Positions 13,330 to 25,349 are shown, counted from the first letter of the stretch. The stretch is DNA of 64,000 bases from Sycobia sp. Sy_11 (GCA_018907035.1 JACCIC010000214.1:62001-126000), one strand, 5' to 3'. Numbers and translations: made by a program. Notes: a model not told the origin generated them from the letters alone.

Positions 13330-13858
13330 AAGAAAGCAGGAGCCGAGCTCTTTTCAGAAGCTGGCGCACGCGTACGGCGTTTATATGCACGGCACCGATT
13401 TTTATTTCATCCTCAACTATTAGTCGAAAAAAGCAAAACATGCTATTTTACGTCTACGTTTATTATATTTCTAGAATGTTTTTAAGAACTCGTTTTTAAA
13501 AATTTTATTAAGAAATATTTTACTGTAAACCAATTTAGCAAACTACTGTATCATTGTGTATAAAAATAGTGTCTTAAAAATTAACTTTTATTATATACAT
13601 ATACTCTCTATTATTGTAATAATATCATTATTAATTCGAATACAAAAAAATACACTTTCACACAAAATTTTACGAAATGATATTCTACAATGTTGATTTT
13701 CCCCAAAACAGCTGGATAATATTGATTCATCAAGTCTAATGCGCGGCACTGCTGAAATTTCATGTTAAAACAGGAGTCATATCGCAGCTGCAAATTGATT
13801 CCGGCCGGATATATGCGCCGTAATTTAATTTCTAATCTTTCCGGGAAGATAGTTATGC

Positions 13859-13859
<1 letters not shown>
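13330..13859. other. AT-rich DNA, no gene seen
   Basis: A short CpG-containing piece (13,335-13,400) is followed by AT-rich sequence. The minus-strand open frame through the next TA array contains a Tyr-Ile run and is rejected. Confidence 0.55.

Positions 13860-13901
<42 letters not shown>
13860..13901. repeat. (TA)n microsatellite
   Basis: Pure TA tract of about 42 bases between two CpG-containing flanks. Confidence 0.96.
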
Positions 13902-13904
<3 letters not shown>

Positions 13905-14735
13905 GGCGCAATTATAAATGCTCATCTTCTCATCCCACGGGATTACCTCGAAAACCTCTTTACCAGCGCGTTACTTTCGTCGGGAATATACAAATAGAAT
14001 TATTTCAATTTGAGTAGGATTACAATTAAGATATCCTATGAAACATGCAGTTATTTTGATAAATAAATATATGTTGTATTATTTTTTTAATACTGCATAC
14101 TATTTACGAACTCTGGTTTCTAATATAACGTTACGTAATTATATTAAAACTTTTATAGGGTGCTTTTTGTTTAATTTCTAACGGTGGAATAAAAATGTTC
14201 ACATTAACTAAAACTTATTAATTACATTATATCTCAAAAAATTTAATTAATGTCGGCACTTGCACGTGACCCCATCAATCAACGGGGCTTTCAAATATTA
14301 AAGAGGCAAATTACGGTTACTTTCTATTAATGTTTATTTTAATTAATCTCTCTTCAAATCCCAACATTGTGTGGATTAAATTTAGAAATGACATTTATGA
14401 CATTATACTTTATAATGTGATCACGCTAAGCAATAATAGAATGCATAATAGTTCACGCGTAATGGCTCCATATTATATTAATAAAACTCGTTTGTAATTC
14501 GTAATGTAATAATTAAAATATACATATAAACGATCTTTTTCTACGCACTCTTTATTACGAGATAATAGCGAACGATAGCTAATTAGCTTTATATGTGATT
14601 TTAAGAAAAATTGAGCAGTAAATTTATAAATTCAATGAACATGTTGATAATTTTGCGTAACCTAACTCGTCGACAAATTAATCGTACTTATTAAACGTGT
14701 TTCTACTGTAAAAATCGACTCGGTACAATTCAGCG
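13902..14735. other. AT-rich DNA, no gene seen
   Basis: AT-rich, stops in all frames, no recognised element. Confidence 0.6.
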
Positions 14736-14960
14736 TCTACTGCTCGACTGAAATTGAGGTTTCGCAGCAAACGAAGGCACACGACCGGAGTCTTCGCGGC
14801 CGAGGAAGAATTGGCGATCGCGCGCTATCGTCCCAAAACCGGACACTGCGGGCAATCAAGCCGGCGCGATCGTTCTCTATCGACAGAATGTCATCAACGA
14901 CCGATTGTCCAGCAATCGATACAGATTCGAATTCGACTTCGCTGAAACTAGCCTTTAATC
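14736..14960. other. CpG-rich patch, open on both strands
   Basis: About 225 bases of GC-balanced sequence with frequent CGs and overlapping open frames on both strands (63 and 78 codons). Neither product resembles a known family. It is equally well explained as a stop-poor CpG patch. Confidence 0.35.
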
Positions 14961-15025
14961 CAATCTGTTCCAAAGTTGTTTTAAAATCTACAGCAAATTT
15001 TAGCTAATAAAATGATTTCAAGGTT

Positions 15026-15074
15026 GACACACACACACACATACACACACATGTATATATATATATATATATAC
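15026..15074. repeat. (CA)n-(TA)n compound microsatellite
   Basis: A CA tract (15,026-15,050) is followed by a short TGTA junction and a TA tract (15,052-15,074). Confidence 0.95.
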
Positions 15075-15789
15075 GAATTGTAGCGATATTAAATATACGC
15101 CTGAAGAACACCGCGATCGCGGAACGTGTGACGTAAATTAAATTTTAAAATCATCTTTTCAAGATATTATATTAGATATGTAGTATATATATATGGCGTA
15201 TGTATAATTATTTTTTCCGTTCATTAATAAAATCGAAAATTTTGATTAATTAAGGCAAAGCGAGATTTAAATTAGTTCAATGAATATAAAGCGAGTGGAC
15301 GATCCAACGAGGGAAAAAAAGGTGTGCCTCTTGATATATATATATATCATTCGTTCGAATTGTACATGGCCAATGCGACACCGCGCATAATTGCTCCCGC
15401 CCTCCGATATCGGCCACATAATACAAGTCCCCGCCGAGGATATAAATTCCGCGCGAGACGGCCGCTAGCTAGTCCCTATTAAAACCGACGTCGATTTACC
15501 GGCGGCGTCGCGGCGGAAACCGTTCGTTTTCGTAAATTTGCCTTTATTTCGAATCGAAAAATTCGCGACGGTGCTCCTGACGCTCGGACGCGCAAAAAGT
15601 TACTGGCCGCATTGTTGTGGCGCAATGGATCTCGGTGCAGCCGTTTCGCGTCGCTATTTTCATACGCCTATTTTGCTTATTAATCGCGCTTCGCCAGGCG
15701 TCCAGCCTTGGCTGCTGGTAGTTTGAAAATTAATCGCATAAGTTTGCCATGACCGTGGTCTTTCGTTGAAACGAATTTTCTTTCTTTCC
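15075..15789. other. AT-rich then CpG-rich DNA
   Basis: AT-rich to about 15,380 with short TA runs near 15,187 and 15,335. It is then CpG-rich to about 15,730 (for example GGCGGCGTCGCGGCGG near 15,500-15,515). The 62-codon frame at 15,538 has no recognisable motif. It may be regulatory. Confidence 0.45.
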
Positions 15790-16269
15790 TTTTTTTTTTT
15801 TTACTAATAATACAGATGAAAAAAGAGGATAGAGGCTCGATCTACATATTTCTCAAGTGCTTCTTGGGGTTTACATTTACCGAATTTTTCAGATAGTAAT
15901 GGAGACACTATACAACATTAAGGGAAGACGAGAGCTTGTGTGTGCGTGCGCGTGTGTGGGCGTGGATATTGTCGACAAAAAATACTGTATGAAAAATCAT
16001 GAAATTTGAAATTTATCTGGAAAACTGTATTTAATGAAAAAACAAACTTTACTATAGAATTAGTAAAATCCAATACCAATTTATTTGAATGTTAATAAAT
16101 AAATATGAATACAAATAGTAGTTTTAACAAACTACATACATTTAGTATAAGTAAATATTTACTGTATTCAAATAATATTTAATTTAAATATACAATTTAT
16201 TTTAATATATCTGTTTTCTTAAATTTTATTTAAGATTAAATTTATCATTGTTTTCAATGTTAATTGCAG
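15790..16269. other. T run, GT-rich run and AT-rich DNA
   Basis: A 13-base T run (15,790-15,802) and a GTGTGCGTGCGCGTGTGTGG stretch near 15,938-15,957 are followed by AT-rich DNA. The last bases form a pyrimidine-bearing lead into the candidate exon at 16,270. Confidence 0.55.
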
Positions 16270-16307
16270 CAAACGTCGCTTCAGAAAAATTAATAATTTC
16301 ATTCACA
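16270..16307 (+). other. Candidate mini-exon A
   Basis: A 38-base segment with a 3' splice-like lead (pyrimidine-bearing, ending TTAATTGCAG) and a perfect donor, GTAAGT, directly after it. Two frames are open. Joined to candidate B at 16,732-16,774, the only stop-free frame begins NVASEKLIISFT. Total length of A plus B is 81 bases, a multiple of three. No protein family is recognised. Confidence 0.28.
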
Positions 16308-16731
16308 GTAAGTAGCGGTGAGAAAAATACACGCAAAATATTTTTCGATGAATTCTCCTTGGAATCACAATATTATTGATAACAGTGATCCATGTTGCTC
16401 TGGAAATTTATTTTTCAGAGCAATTATTATGAGATTATTAAACGTTATTTGAATATACTCATTATATTGGTTTGTAAAAACATTAATTTTAAGATTTTTT
16501 CTTAAAGAAATTTTTTTACCAACGATCCGATTCCAGCATAATAATCTGGTTCTTTTATATATTTATTGCCCCTTCTTCATATTGTTTCAATGAAATTTTG
16601 TCCGTGCGCGTGTCCAACAATATTATACTATATATAAAACGCATTATGTAACATGATATTATCATTTAAGCTTATCTGTCCCTCGACCTTCAAATATTCT
16701 AACGCATGTATGCGCGTGCTTTCTGTTACAG

Positions 16732-16774
16732 TACCGAGATCAAAGGGGTCATGACGAAAATATACCGGAGATCG
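16732..16774 (+). other. Candidate mini-exon B
   Basis: A 43-base segment with a TTCTAAC branch-point-like motif about 30 bases upstream, an acceptor ending CTTTCTGTTACAG and a donor, GTGAGT. All three signals match insect intron consensus. Spliced to candidate A it continues as YRDQRGHDENIPEI with no stop. It also contains an in-frame ATG in another reading (MTKIYRRS). It may be real, a 5' UTR exon, or chance. Confidence 0.3.
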
Positions 16775-17052
16775 GTGAGTACAGGTACCGTACGAGCATT
16801 CCTATATATAATAGTCGGCGCGTCGTCGTGTCCGCATAGCTTTTCGTCGCTACAAAAGCCTGGATGGATTAAAAAGATAAAACGGAACGTGTTTTTATTT
16901 ACTTTTTTCGTTTTTTTTTTTTTTTTTTTTGTTTTTTTTTTCTTAAAACTCGACTCGCACAATGCGTCACATCGAGCAGTGGGCAAAACAGCTTTCTGTG
17001 CTTAATCGTCGTTCAAAGTGAGAAATGTGTTGCCGTAAGTATATGGATATAC

Positions 17053-17054
<2 letters not shown>
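16775..17054. other. T-rich tract and AT-rich DNA
   Basis: Contains two T runs separated by one G (16,911-16,930 and 16,932-16,941). No convincing next exon after candidate B was found: possible acceptors near 16,975-16,995 lead quickly to a TAA in the continuing frame. Confidence 0.5.

Positions 17055-17099
<45 letters not shown>
17055..17099. repeat. (TA)n microsatellite
   Basis: Pure TA tract of about 45 bases, followed within 15 bases by a 10-base C run (17,113-17,122). Confidence 0.96.
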
Positions 17100-17102
<3 letters not shown>

Positions 17103-17122
17103 CTCCCCTTCACCCCCCCCCC

Positions 17123-18180
17123 AACCACATTACAGCCGGAAATCTATTTCATATACATGGGTTGAGCGCGCTGCGATACGTATAAGAAATCCAATCCAGT
17201 CGTCTCCCTCGTACGCATTTGCATATTTGGACGGACAGGGTGGGGAGTGGCGCGCACGAAGTCGTTTCCAATGCGCGTCTCGTTCGGGGAAATTTCAAAA
17301 TTACGAATTGAGCGCCTACGTATACCGGCGTATATCGGTTAATAATTTAAATATTCGGAAACATACATTCCGCGCTTCGGACAGGAGTTTGCGCCAGTCA
17401 AATGACGTAATTAATACACGCGGAATATTGCTCTTGAAACGAATGCATTAATTATCGTTGTCGAAATACAAAATTGAATAAGTACCTCATTCGTTTATCA
17501 TTGCGGCGATAGCCACAAAATAGCTGCAGCATTATTTTCATGCATTCATTTTTATTTATTGTAATACGCGTCTTGGATTGCAAGAAATTGTTATTCTCGT
17601 TAAATGTTTCATTATAAGAATATATTTTATTTGTGTGTCATACATTTTAATTAAAAAGAAAGACAAAAAACAAAAGAGGACAAAGTCACAAAATGCTGTG
17701 TAATATTATTGAGAAGATGTATGAAGAAATTTAAATTCTGGATTGGAATACGTATTCGCTCGGAAATGTTAATTGCAAAGTTCATTGGAAAATGGGGATA
17801 TTGAAGCGAATATCTACAGAAATAATCAAAATCCCATACGCAACGTCGCGTCGTCTCGAATTTCGACGTGAGCGACGAATTTATGCGCGAGGGGGGGGGG
17901 AAGAAAAAATTTCGATTTTCTCGCTTAGCAGAAAAATCGAAGCATTGGCCGGCCGATGCGCCTTCGAGATGCGTCCAGTTCGAGAAAGTCGCGATTCCTT
18001 AATAATACGGGGACGTTTGATTTGGACACGTGTCTTGAGAAGCTCGAGAACGTATCGCGGTTTGAGGGAGGTACGACGCTCGCGCGCGCGCGCGCGTCAG
18101 AAGTCGAAAGTTTCCGATTCGATTATTCGAGGCTATTTTCTGGTTAAACAAGCACGCGGTTGGTACAATTTGGAATGAAT
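17123..18180. other. CpG-rich patches, no gene seen
   Basis: CpG-rich at about 17,150-17,420 and 17,840-18,170, AT-rich between. Includes a 10-base G run (17,891-17,900). The 128-codon open frame at 17,792 is Arg-rich, low in hydrophobic clusters and matches no family, so it is read as a stop-poor CpG-rich frame. Confidence 0.45.
18080..18097. repeat. (CG)n tract
   Basis: Alternating C and G over about 18 bases, a potential Z-DNA former, inside a CpG-rich patch. Confidence 0.85.
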
Positions 18181-18900
18181 AAACTGCTCGCCGATGTTTT
18201 TACGGACGGTCGATACGTTTTTCAAAGTTCTTCGTATAAATGATGCTGGGCTAATGACCTGTATGAAATTAAATTGACTTAATTAAAGAAATCATGCGTA
18301 GATTATATTTTTTTTTCATTTTATCGATGACGTTTCAATTTTTTAAGGACCTAGGGCCATTTTCCTTAAACTGCGATACGTCCTTATATGGCACTTTATG
18401 TAGACACTTACTATCTGCTCTTTTTTCCATCTCATTTTAAACTTCCATTATTTTTGCACTTATGTGTGTTGGAAAACGACACCGATAATGATGTTTCGAT
18501 ATTGTCTAGATTTGCTTTAATCGTTGCACAACTGCTGTATTTTAAGTCCGTGTATACGGATTCGTTGTCGTAGCATTAAGTGTATGGATATTGATTAATG
18601 TGAAGCACAGTTAAATATTAACCATAGACGATATTAGCGGTAAATTTTCATTCGATAACACATGAAATATGTATATCATGATAATTTAAGAATGAGCGAA
18701 GCCGTTCGCTTGAAAATCGACCAATCGACTGTAACTGTTATCGTCCTCAATCAAACTCTTTGCGCGTACCTTGAATTTTGTTTCTTTTTTTTATATAATT
18801 TAATGGTGGCTACATTGGTGGACAATAACAAATACACATCTAATAATTTCAGCCTCTACAGTGTCGATCGTACGAGTATCGATTTACTAATCTCGATGAA
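18181..18900. other. AT-rich DNA, no gene seen
   Basis: Two small open frames (18,388-18,573 and 18,662-18,904) are AT-rich with no motif. Nothing else was seen. Confidence 0.5.
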
Positions 18901-19660
18901 TTAAAAGGAAGAAACGAGGGAGAATTCGCAAAATCTGAATTCGATCAAGGCCGTGGGAGGGAACGTTTGATCATCCCCAAGACGAGCCGCGTAAAGTTTC
19001 GACGTCTCGCGTTCGCCTCCGCGGTCGAACTTTTTAATCAAAGTTCCCGAGGGAGGGGGATTTATTTTTATCGGGCATTATCGAGCAAAATGTCCGGCGA
19101 ACCCGAAATCCGACGAATCGCGAGATTTAATTGAGAAAAAATTCTATACATTTTCGAGTCATTATCGTTTCCTCGTTTGCTCTAAAAACGGAATTTTTTG
19201 AACAAACAAGCAAAAACGATTTCCCTCGATCGTCGCGCGATGCGTCCAATTTTATCGGAACGAAGTAGACGCTCATCGTGAGAAAGTACGGGATTTTTCG
19301 CGCTTTAGACGTATAATCGCCGATAGCAGCGCGGAGTTCGTTTCGATGGCAATTAGAATTAGCTCGGTGGTCAATCCGGATGAAATCCGAATCGCCCGAC
19401 TCCAGCGGCCCTAGGAAAGTTACCTGGGTCTTTGACGCCCAGGCAAGCTACCGTCCTCGAGCTGCGCCCGATAGGCTCGAGTACTGTTTCAGCGGCACTG
19501 CCATATGTACCGGCGTGTGGAATGCACTCGTATCGCGAACGAACTTCCCAAGTATTGCTAATCCGCGAGGATTTATTTTCCGCACTCTTTGTACAATACT
19601 ATGTATCGTAACAAAAGAAAAAAGGCCGATATTTCAACTTGAAAATGCAGACATTTTGTA
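18901..19660. other. CpG-rich patch, no recognised gene
   Basis: GC-balanced with dense CGs. A 93-codon frame that starts with ATG at 19,380 contains two Cys and several Trp residues but no recognisable domain. It may be a real small gene or exon, but composition alone could explain it. Confidence 0.35.
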
Positions 19661-20472
19661 ATTACGCTTCTTTCGACTAAGCAGACTGTTTTTCTTAATC
19701 ATTAAAAAATATAAAAAGAAATAAACAATTTACCCTTCTCCCAAATATACAGAAAGATTCTTGCTATTTGTCAAGTATACTTTCTATATCCTGCTTCATG
19801 GCGATATACTGATTATTATCTATGTTCAATAAGAGCCGAGTGAATAAATAATAATTCACCACCGGCGTAATTTAAAGTACCGATAAAATAGTATAAAGTA
19901 TACATTCATAGTTTTGTTACGAACACAAGAAGTATATAAGACTAATTTCTATTAATTTATTGAGCAATTTCTCGATTTTTAAACTTATTTCATCATTTAT
20001 TTTTGCCTGTTATTTTCAAGTTACTGGCTTGTATTTAGTTGGAAAAATTTATCGAACGACCGAAAAAACAATTAGTCCTTTCGGATATCAAACTATTATT
20101 AATGAAAAACGTTAAAGTTCTCGAAACAAATGAAATTGGAACATTATTTTGTCAGAATAAATTTTAGTATTAATTGAGATAGAGCTATTTATTGGCTTTA
20201 TGAAGTTTAAAGCTTTTTAAACTGAAAAATTGTAGAAAAGTGACAAAATCTTAGAAAAGCCCATCGCTATTCGAATGGAGATTAAATATCCATCGGTTTC
20301 TTAAGTACCTCTGTAACTGTGCCATTAAGGGAGTCGATGGTTCGACAATTCCAATAAAACGTTTTTCGGTGTTCTATAGCTAAATGTGACTTCTTTAGTG
20401 CCACACTAATGGCTGTCCAAGAAAATGTAAGAAAAATGCCAATATCTCGGCCAGTTCTAGCCATTCTGCTCC
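19661..20472. other. AT-rich DNA, no gene seen
   Basis: Dense stops on both strands and no recognised repeat family. The minus-strand frame entering from 20,282 runs through two TA arrays and is rejected. Confidence 0.6.
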
Positions 20473-20497
20473 TATATATGTATATATATATATATCT
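20473..20497. repeat. Short (TA)n microsatellite
   Basis: Imperfect TA tract with one TATG break. Confidence 0.85.
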
Positions 20498-20564
20498 ATA
20501 CGTAGAAAGCTGCGCTCCCTGACACACTGAGCATCCCCGATTTCCCCCCGACATACGCGATCGC

Positions 20565-20568
<4 letters not shown>

Positions 20569-20616
<48 letters not shown>
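20569..20616. repeat. (TA)n microsatellite
   Basis: Pure TA tract of about 48 bases at the start of a CpG-rich patch. Confidence 0.96.
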
Positions 20617-20620
<4 letters not shown>

Positions 20621-20844
20621 GCATATTGGGAAATGTAAATTGGACGAGTTATCGTTTTCCCGGCTCGGGATCCGGTGGGACGTACGGAAGGGGGGGGGGG
20701 AGAAGGCGCGAGCGAAATCCGAATAATTCGACGAGATTAATGGGAGCATCCCTCTAATGTCTCTCGCGGCGCGGGGCGCGAAAATAGCCGCGTTATATTC
20801 GATGCGCCAACGTGGCGCACTCGTCGTTCTCTGAATTCGCATTA
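20617..20844. other. CpG-rich patch with G run
   Basis: About 230 bases of CpG-rich sequence with an 11-base G run (20,690-20,700) and a GCGGCGCGGGGCGCG stretch near 20,767. It lies between two TA arrays. Confidence 0.6.
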
Positions 20845-20852
20845 TGTATATA

Positions 20853-20908
<56 letters not shown>
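20845..20908. repeat. (TA)n microsatellite
   Basis: TA tract of about 64 bases with one TATGCATA step near its left end; it ends in a short GA run. Confidence 0.96.
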
Positions 20909-20915
<7 letters not shown>

Positions 20916-21004
20916 GAGAAAACTCGCGCCTCGCACGAGCTTAATAATTATCGATTCACCCTGGAATCGTTGTTTATGCGCCAAAACGCCGGGGGCGCGC
21001 CTTT

Positions 21005-21005
<1 letters not shown>

Positions 21006-21036
<31 letters not shown>
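21006..21036 (+). repeat. (CT)n microsatellite
   Basis: Pure CT tract of about 31 bases, 100 bases after the TA array. Confidence 0.95.
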
Positions 21037-21042
<6 letters not shown>

Positions 21043-21752
21043 TACCTTATGTTCCATATACACGGGAAAATTTATAATAACCGAGCCTGATTCCGACGCG
21101 AACATTTTCATAATGGGCCATGCTCCCACTTTCAAATCGATTATCGATCGATTCTGCGCTAGGTATTTTTGCAGCTGGCATTTTACACTTTTATTTTTCG
21201 CATCGCAAGGTGAACAAGAACGAAAATTGACGGATGAGAATTTTTTTTTGCGCGACAAACTTAAGAGCTGGTATATATTTAGCAACGCGTGAAGATATCC
21301 TGAAGCGTCTCTATTGATTATCAATGGATAATAATTTGACACGCGTTCTATTTGTATAATGATTCGATTTTTATTTCACGAATTATGCGGCATATATGTA
21401 TGTTTATCACTACAGTTAACGCATTATAATGCGGCATGTTCCACTTGAATTTAACAATTTCATAAATTGAAATTCCTCGTATCATATTCACGCTCGTAGT
21501 TACGCCTATTTATACGTATAAGCTAAGACAAAGCGGAGCAGCGCCATTGACTAATGAAATATAAGCACGTTCAGTGTGCAGATTTATTATTTATACAAAG
21601 CAAAAAAAAAAAAAAAAGAAAAAAAAAATTCAACCACGGAGGAATGAACGCGCGCTTAAAATTCACGGGGCTCCCGAGATCGTTCCATATGCGCATGCGA
21701 ACGAACGTCGTCGTCTATGTGCTATACCTCTCCTCACCGTACAAAGCAAAAA

Positions 21753-21754
<2 letters not shown>
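21037..21754. other. Mixed DNA with A run
   Basis: AT-rich with scattered CpG. An A run interrupted by one G lies at 21,602-21,628. No gene was recognised. Confidence 0.55.

Positions 21755-21794
<40 letters not shown>
21755..21794. repeat. (TA)n microsatellite
   Basis: Pure TA tract of about 40 bases at the left edge of a CpG-rich patch. Confidence 0.96.
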
Positions 21795-21796
<2 letters not shown>

Positions 21797-21829
21797 CTTA
21801 GAACGAAAGAAATTTATTAAACATGGGCA

Positions 21830-22112
21830 CCTGAGCAGGTTCCTAACGATCTGCCGGAGAAAAAAATCACGAGCGCACGCGCGCGGGCGAAGTAGCGAGG
21901 GATAGAAAGAGAGGCCAAGATGGAGAGCCCGTGCCCCGGGCGTCGGCTCTTTTCCTCCTGTTCTCTTTGAGGTACCTGGCTCTCCGAGAATCGCCACCCC
22001 CCCCCCACCCTCCCTGTCGTACAGCGCTTTCACGCCGCTGGCGATTCTCGGCGAGACGGGGAAGGGTTGCGCGCTGGCTGCCCGGGGCGAGGACGGCAAT
22101 CGGGCAGTCCAT

Positions 22113-22160
<48 letters not shown>

Positions 22161-22510
22161 CGAGCATTGTACACATCGCGGGCCGTCGACTTTGCCCCGG
22201 AAATGGACGAGTATGGGCGGCAATTTATCTTTGCCGCGGGACGAGGACCGGGGGAACAGGAACGTTTTTACAGCTGCACCGACCGGGAGGCGAATCGTCA
22301 CTTCCCGGAGGACCGAGTTCTTCTCCGGTCGTTACTTTTTTTTTTATTTGCACGTTTCCCTTTCTCTTTTGTTTTTGTTTATTTCCATTCTCTCACCGAG
22401 GAGCGATCGACGTTGATCGATGCCTTTCGGATTTCACGATCGCGCAGGATACTTGGTCGGATGCGGATGAGATTTCGACGATCGAGGCGATCGTTCTTAC
22501 TTTTTAGATG
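21830..22510. other. CpG-rich island-like patch
   Basis: About 680 bases that are strongly GC-rich and CpG-dense, with a C run (21,997-22,006) and a CT array inside. Several 100-160 codon open frames overlap on both strands and cross the CT array, which marks them as compositional. A regulatory CpG patch is the simplest reading. Confidence 0.5.
22118..22158 (+). repeat. (CT)n microsatellite
   Basis: Pure CT tract of about 41 bases in the CpG-rich patch. Confidence 0.96.
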
Positions 22511-22676
22511 ATACGAGACGAAATTCCGATCGATTCAGGATGTTAATTCAATAAGTCACTCTCGAGGCCCTGATGCGTAGTCGATTAAATTAATTGCCAT
22601 AACTAATACGGCACATTGTGCTTTGCACCGCGCGTCCATAAAGTGCGAGTCGAGGTCTGAAAGCCAATATCTGAGC

Positions 22677-23000
22677 GTAAATCTAAATTAGAATTAAAAT
22701 GAAAAATGTCGACTTATGTCGACTGTTCTGAATTAAATTAATAAATATTTTTATCGGTTTTACAGTCTTTATTATCTGTTATTTTATTTTTATTTTTGTT
22801 TTTATTTTTATTTTATCATAAATTTTATTTTATTTTTATATTTAATTTTTAATATAATTTATTGTAGTAATAAGTTTTATTTTACATTCTACGGGGGTGA
22901 ACATAAGCAAGGCCAGTCTGACCGTTGTTATTTTAGCTAATATATTATATTATAAATACTGTAAGACCGATAAAAATATTTATTAATGTAAATCTAAATT
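22677..23000. mobile_element. Possible small inverted-repeat element (MITE-like)
   Basis: Two 30-base arms, 22,737-22,766 and 22,958-22,987, are reverse complements with one mismatch. They enclose about 190 bases of TTTTA-rich repeats plus a short unique segment. A 13-base direct repeat, GTAAATCTAAATT, lies outside at 22,677-22,689 and 22,988-23,000. The right copy abuts the right arm; the left copy lies 47 bases from the left arm. This resembles a non-autonomous inverted-repeat transposon, but the ends are not cleanly flanked by duplications and AT-richness raises the chance of coincidence. Confidence 0.4.
22767..22880. repeat. Degenerate (TTTTA)n repeat
   Basis: Runs of TTTTA and TTTTTA units with few other bases, located between the inverted arms described above. 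Confidence 0.8.
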
Positions 23001-24000
23001 TGTCGATTTCTATCTAAATACGATTCGCTCACCGTAAAACTGCTGGAAAAAAAAACCAATACAAAAAGTTCTCTCTAATATTGTTTCCACAGAAATTAAG
23101 ATGCGGGTAAAGAGTAAATTTTTTTAAAATAAACAGACTATTTGCCTCGTTAAGACCCGCCACAGCGCGCGCCTCTGGTCTGGCTGAACGCGAAGTCCCG
23201 TTTTTTTTTTTTTTTTATCGTGCCGCATTAAATTAGCCGAGTAGTTTCGCGAGTTATTTCTTCGAGAGAAAAAATTTACGAACGAATTCGCCCATAGCGC
23301 TTTTCACGCATTCGTTACGGTTTTTTTGTTTTTTTTTTTTTTTTTTTTTGAAATCCCGCCTCGGACTTACGACGTCTGCAATATATGCTTGTTGCAGCGA
23401 GTGAAACGAAAAATTAACAATTAGTTCGCGAAGACGCGTTTTTTTTTCAGTATAACCTATGAATTAGAATTTCTTGATAAGTGTAATAAGAAGACGATTA
23501 AATAATTGGGTTGGTTAATATCCACTTATTCGTAAAACTCGTAGGAGAAAAGGTATGTATAATTAATGAGAGACGTGCGGTAAACTATTTTGAAACCATT
23601 TAAATGGCGTTTTTCAACGATTTCTGAAAAAAAAACTCAAAATTAACCCGAAAAATTTCGTATGACCATACAAATTTTTTTGCTCCCTTGATTCTCATTA
23701 AGATTAAATATTTCTTGTTTTTTGCGCTTCATCATTTACATCGCGCAAAGCTTCGTAGAAGTTCGTCAAATTTCACCGTCAGACCCAGAGTTTTAGCACG
23801 ATTGCTAATGAGAGCGTTGCTAATTTTTTTTTATTTATTTTTGTTTTTCCATTGTAAACCACTGTATTGCAGAGAAAAGGTCGCAGATATCGCAAATCTG
23901 ATATTATAAAAGTAATGCTTTATTTCCCGTGTACAAATAAAAAGTTTATGTAAATATTTGAGTTTTGATTATTATTATTATTATATTTGATTATTTTTGA
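23001..24000. other. AT-rich DNA with T runs
   Basis: T runs at 23,201-23,216 and 23,321-23,349 (the second broken by one G). Two small CpG-richer pieces lie near 23,160 and 23,280. No gene was recognised. Confidence 0.55.
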
Positions 24001-25064
24001 GGATTAGTCGTGATTTTTACATAATGAAAGCTGCGACGCGCAAGGTCCCGCGCTTCGTTCCAATTTCCCGTATTCTCGCACCCGGACATACAGCGGTATA
24101 TTACGAGACTCTGGAGGGCAGGAATTCCATTGGCAGTCAGAGCGCTGATCGAGCGAAGGCGCAGGCAGCAAGGTATAGATAAATAACGAGACCCGACGTA
24201 ATTAGGTATTATTGACAGATAAAAATCGCCACCTAACGGTCTCGCAAAAAAAAAAAAAATTAATATCGTTATCCAAATGATACGAATTTGTCAGTGAAAT
24301 GCCGTTTAAACCAAATTTACATTTACGTTTCCATCATTGTAAAGTAATGAAATATAGGTGGAATTACTGCGTAAGAAATACATCGATTAAAATGCAGGTT
24401 AGTTCGCTTAAATCGATTAAAAATTCTCTGGCGTCTTTCCAAAAATTTTCTCCGATCAAATTCAGAGGGGTGTGAATTTTAAACAAAACCAAAATGAAGA
24501 CGGACAGTAATAAATCCTAAGGTTTTCTAGATTTTACAACGATTGTACTTGAAATGCGCCATCCCTCTCACCTCGTTCTAAACTCTACGGTCGTTATTAC
24601 CGATAAATGTAATAACGAGAGTATCGACACAATGCAACGGAACAGATAATATAACTGTACTTATGCGATAAAGTTGTAAGCGACGCATTCCGAGAGCGTC
24701 GTCCGTTTGTTTTTAGATCTTTTTTGTCGTACCTATTGCTTTAAGCTTATAGGCGGCAGGAAGCGCCTGGGACAAATGGACAAGTCGACAAAATCTTCCC
24801 TTATCCGCGACTTTGAGACAAGATCTCCGATCTTATCACAAATGTAGAGGAGGGACGGGTAGGCGGGAGGGGCGAACAAATTCCGAGCGGGTGCGCGCAA
24901 TAATTTCCTATTTGAGCTGAAATAAATCGAACGTCGCGGAGCGGTAAAATTTTTTTCGCGATCAGCGAGTCAGCCCGTGCGCCGTAAAGAAGTCAAATAC
25001 CCTGGCTATTTATCATCCGTCCCGTGTCATCGGCAATTCAGTCGCTCCTTCATTATCGCCCGTA
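24001..25064. other. Mixed AT-rich and CpG-rich DNA
   Basis: Alternates between AT-rich and CpG-containing stretches; 24,690-25,060 is GC-richer. An A run lies at 24,246-24,259. No gene was recognised. Confidence 0.5.
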
Positions 25065-25091
25065 AATATATATATATATATATATATATAT
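25065..25091. repeat. (TA)n microsatellite
   Basis: Pure TA tract of about 27 bases. Confidence 0.94.
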
Positions 25092-25293
25092 CTCAGATAG
25101 TCCGAAACTTAAATGCGCTCTCGCTATCGTGATGCAACGTGCATCTGAAACTTCGCTGGCCGCCCCACCTCGTCCTCCTCCTCCTCCATCCCCGCGCGTT
25201 CATTTCCATTGCACGTGCGGTACCTCGGACGCGGCGGGGCGAGAACGGCCACTTTGCATAACGAATGCCCGGACTCAGTTACTGAGTTTTCTT

Positions 25294-25298
25294 GTATA

Positions 25299-25349
<51 letters not shown>
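25294..25349. repeat. (TA)n microsatellite
   Basis: TA tract of about 56 bases with one ATTA break, at the end of a CpG-rich segment (25,110-25,290). Confidence 0.96.

Noticed and set aside
20282..20857. 191-codon minus-strand open frame
   Set aside because: Crosses two TA arrays and has no domain; a repeat artefact.
21867..22511. Cluster of 110-160 codon frames on both strands
   Set aside because: They overlap each other in several frames and cross a CT array in a CpG-rich patch. Stop scarcity explains them.
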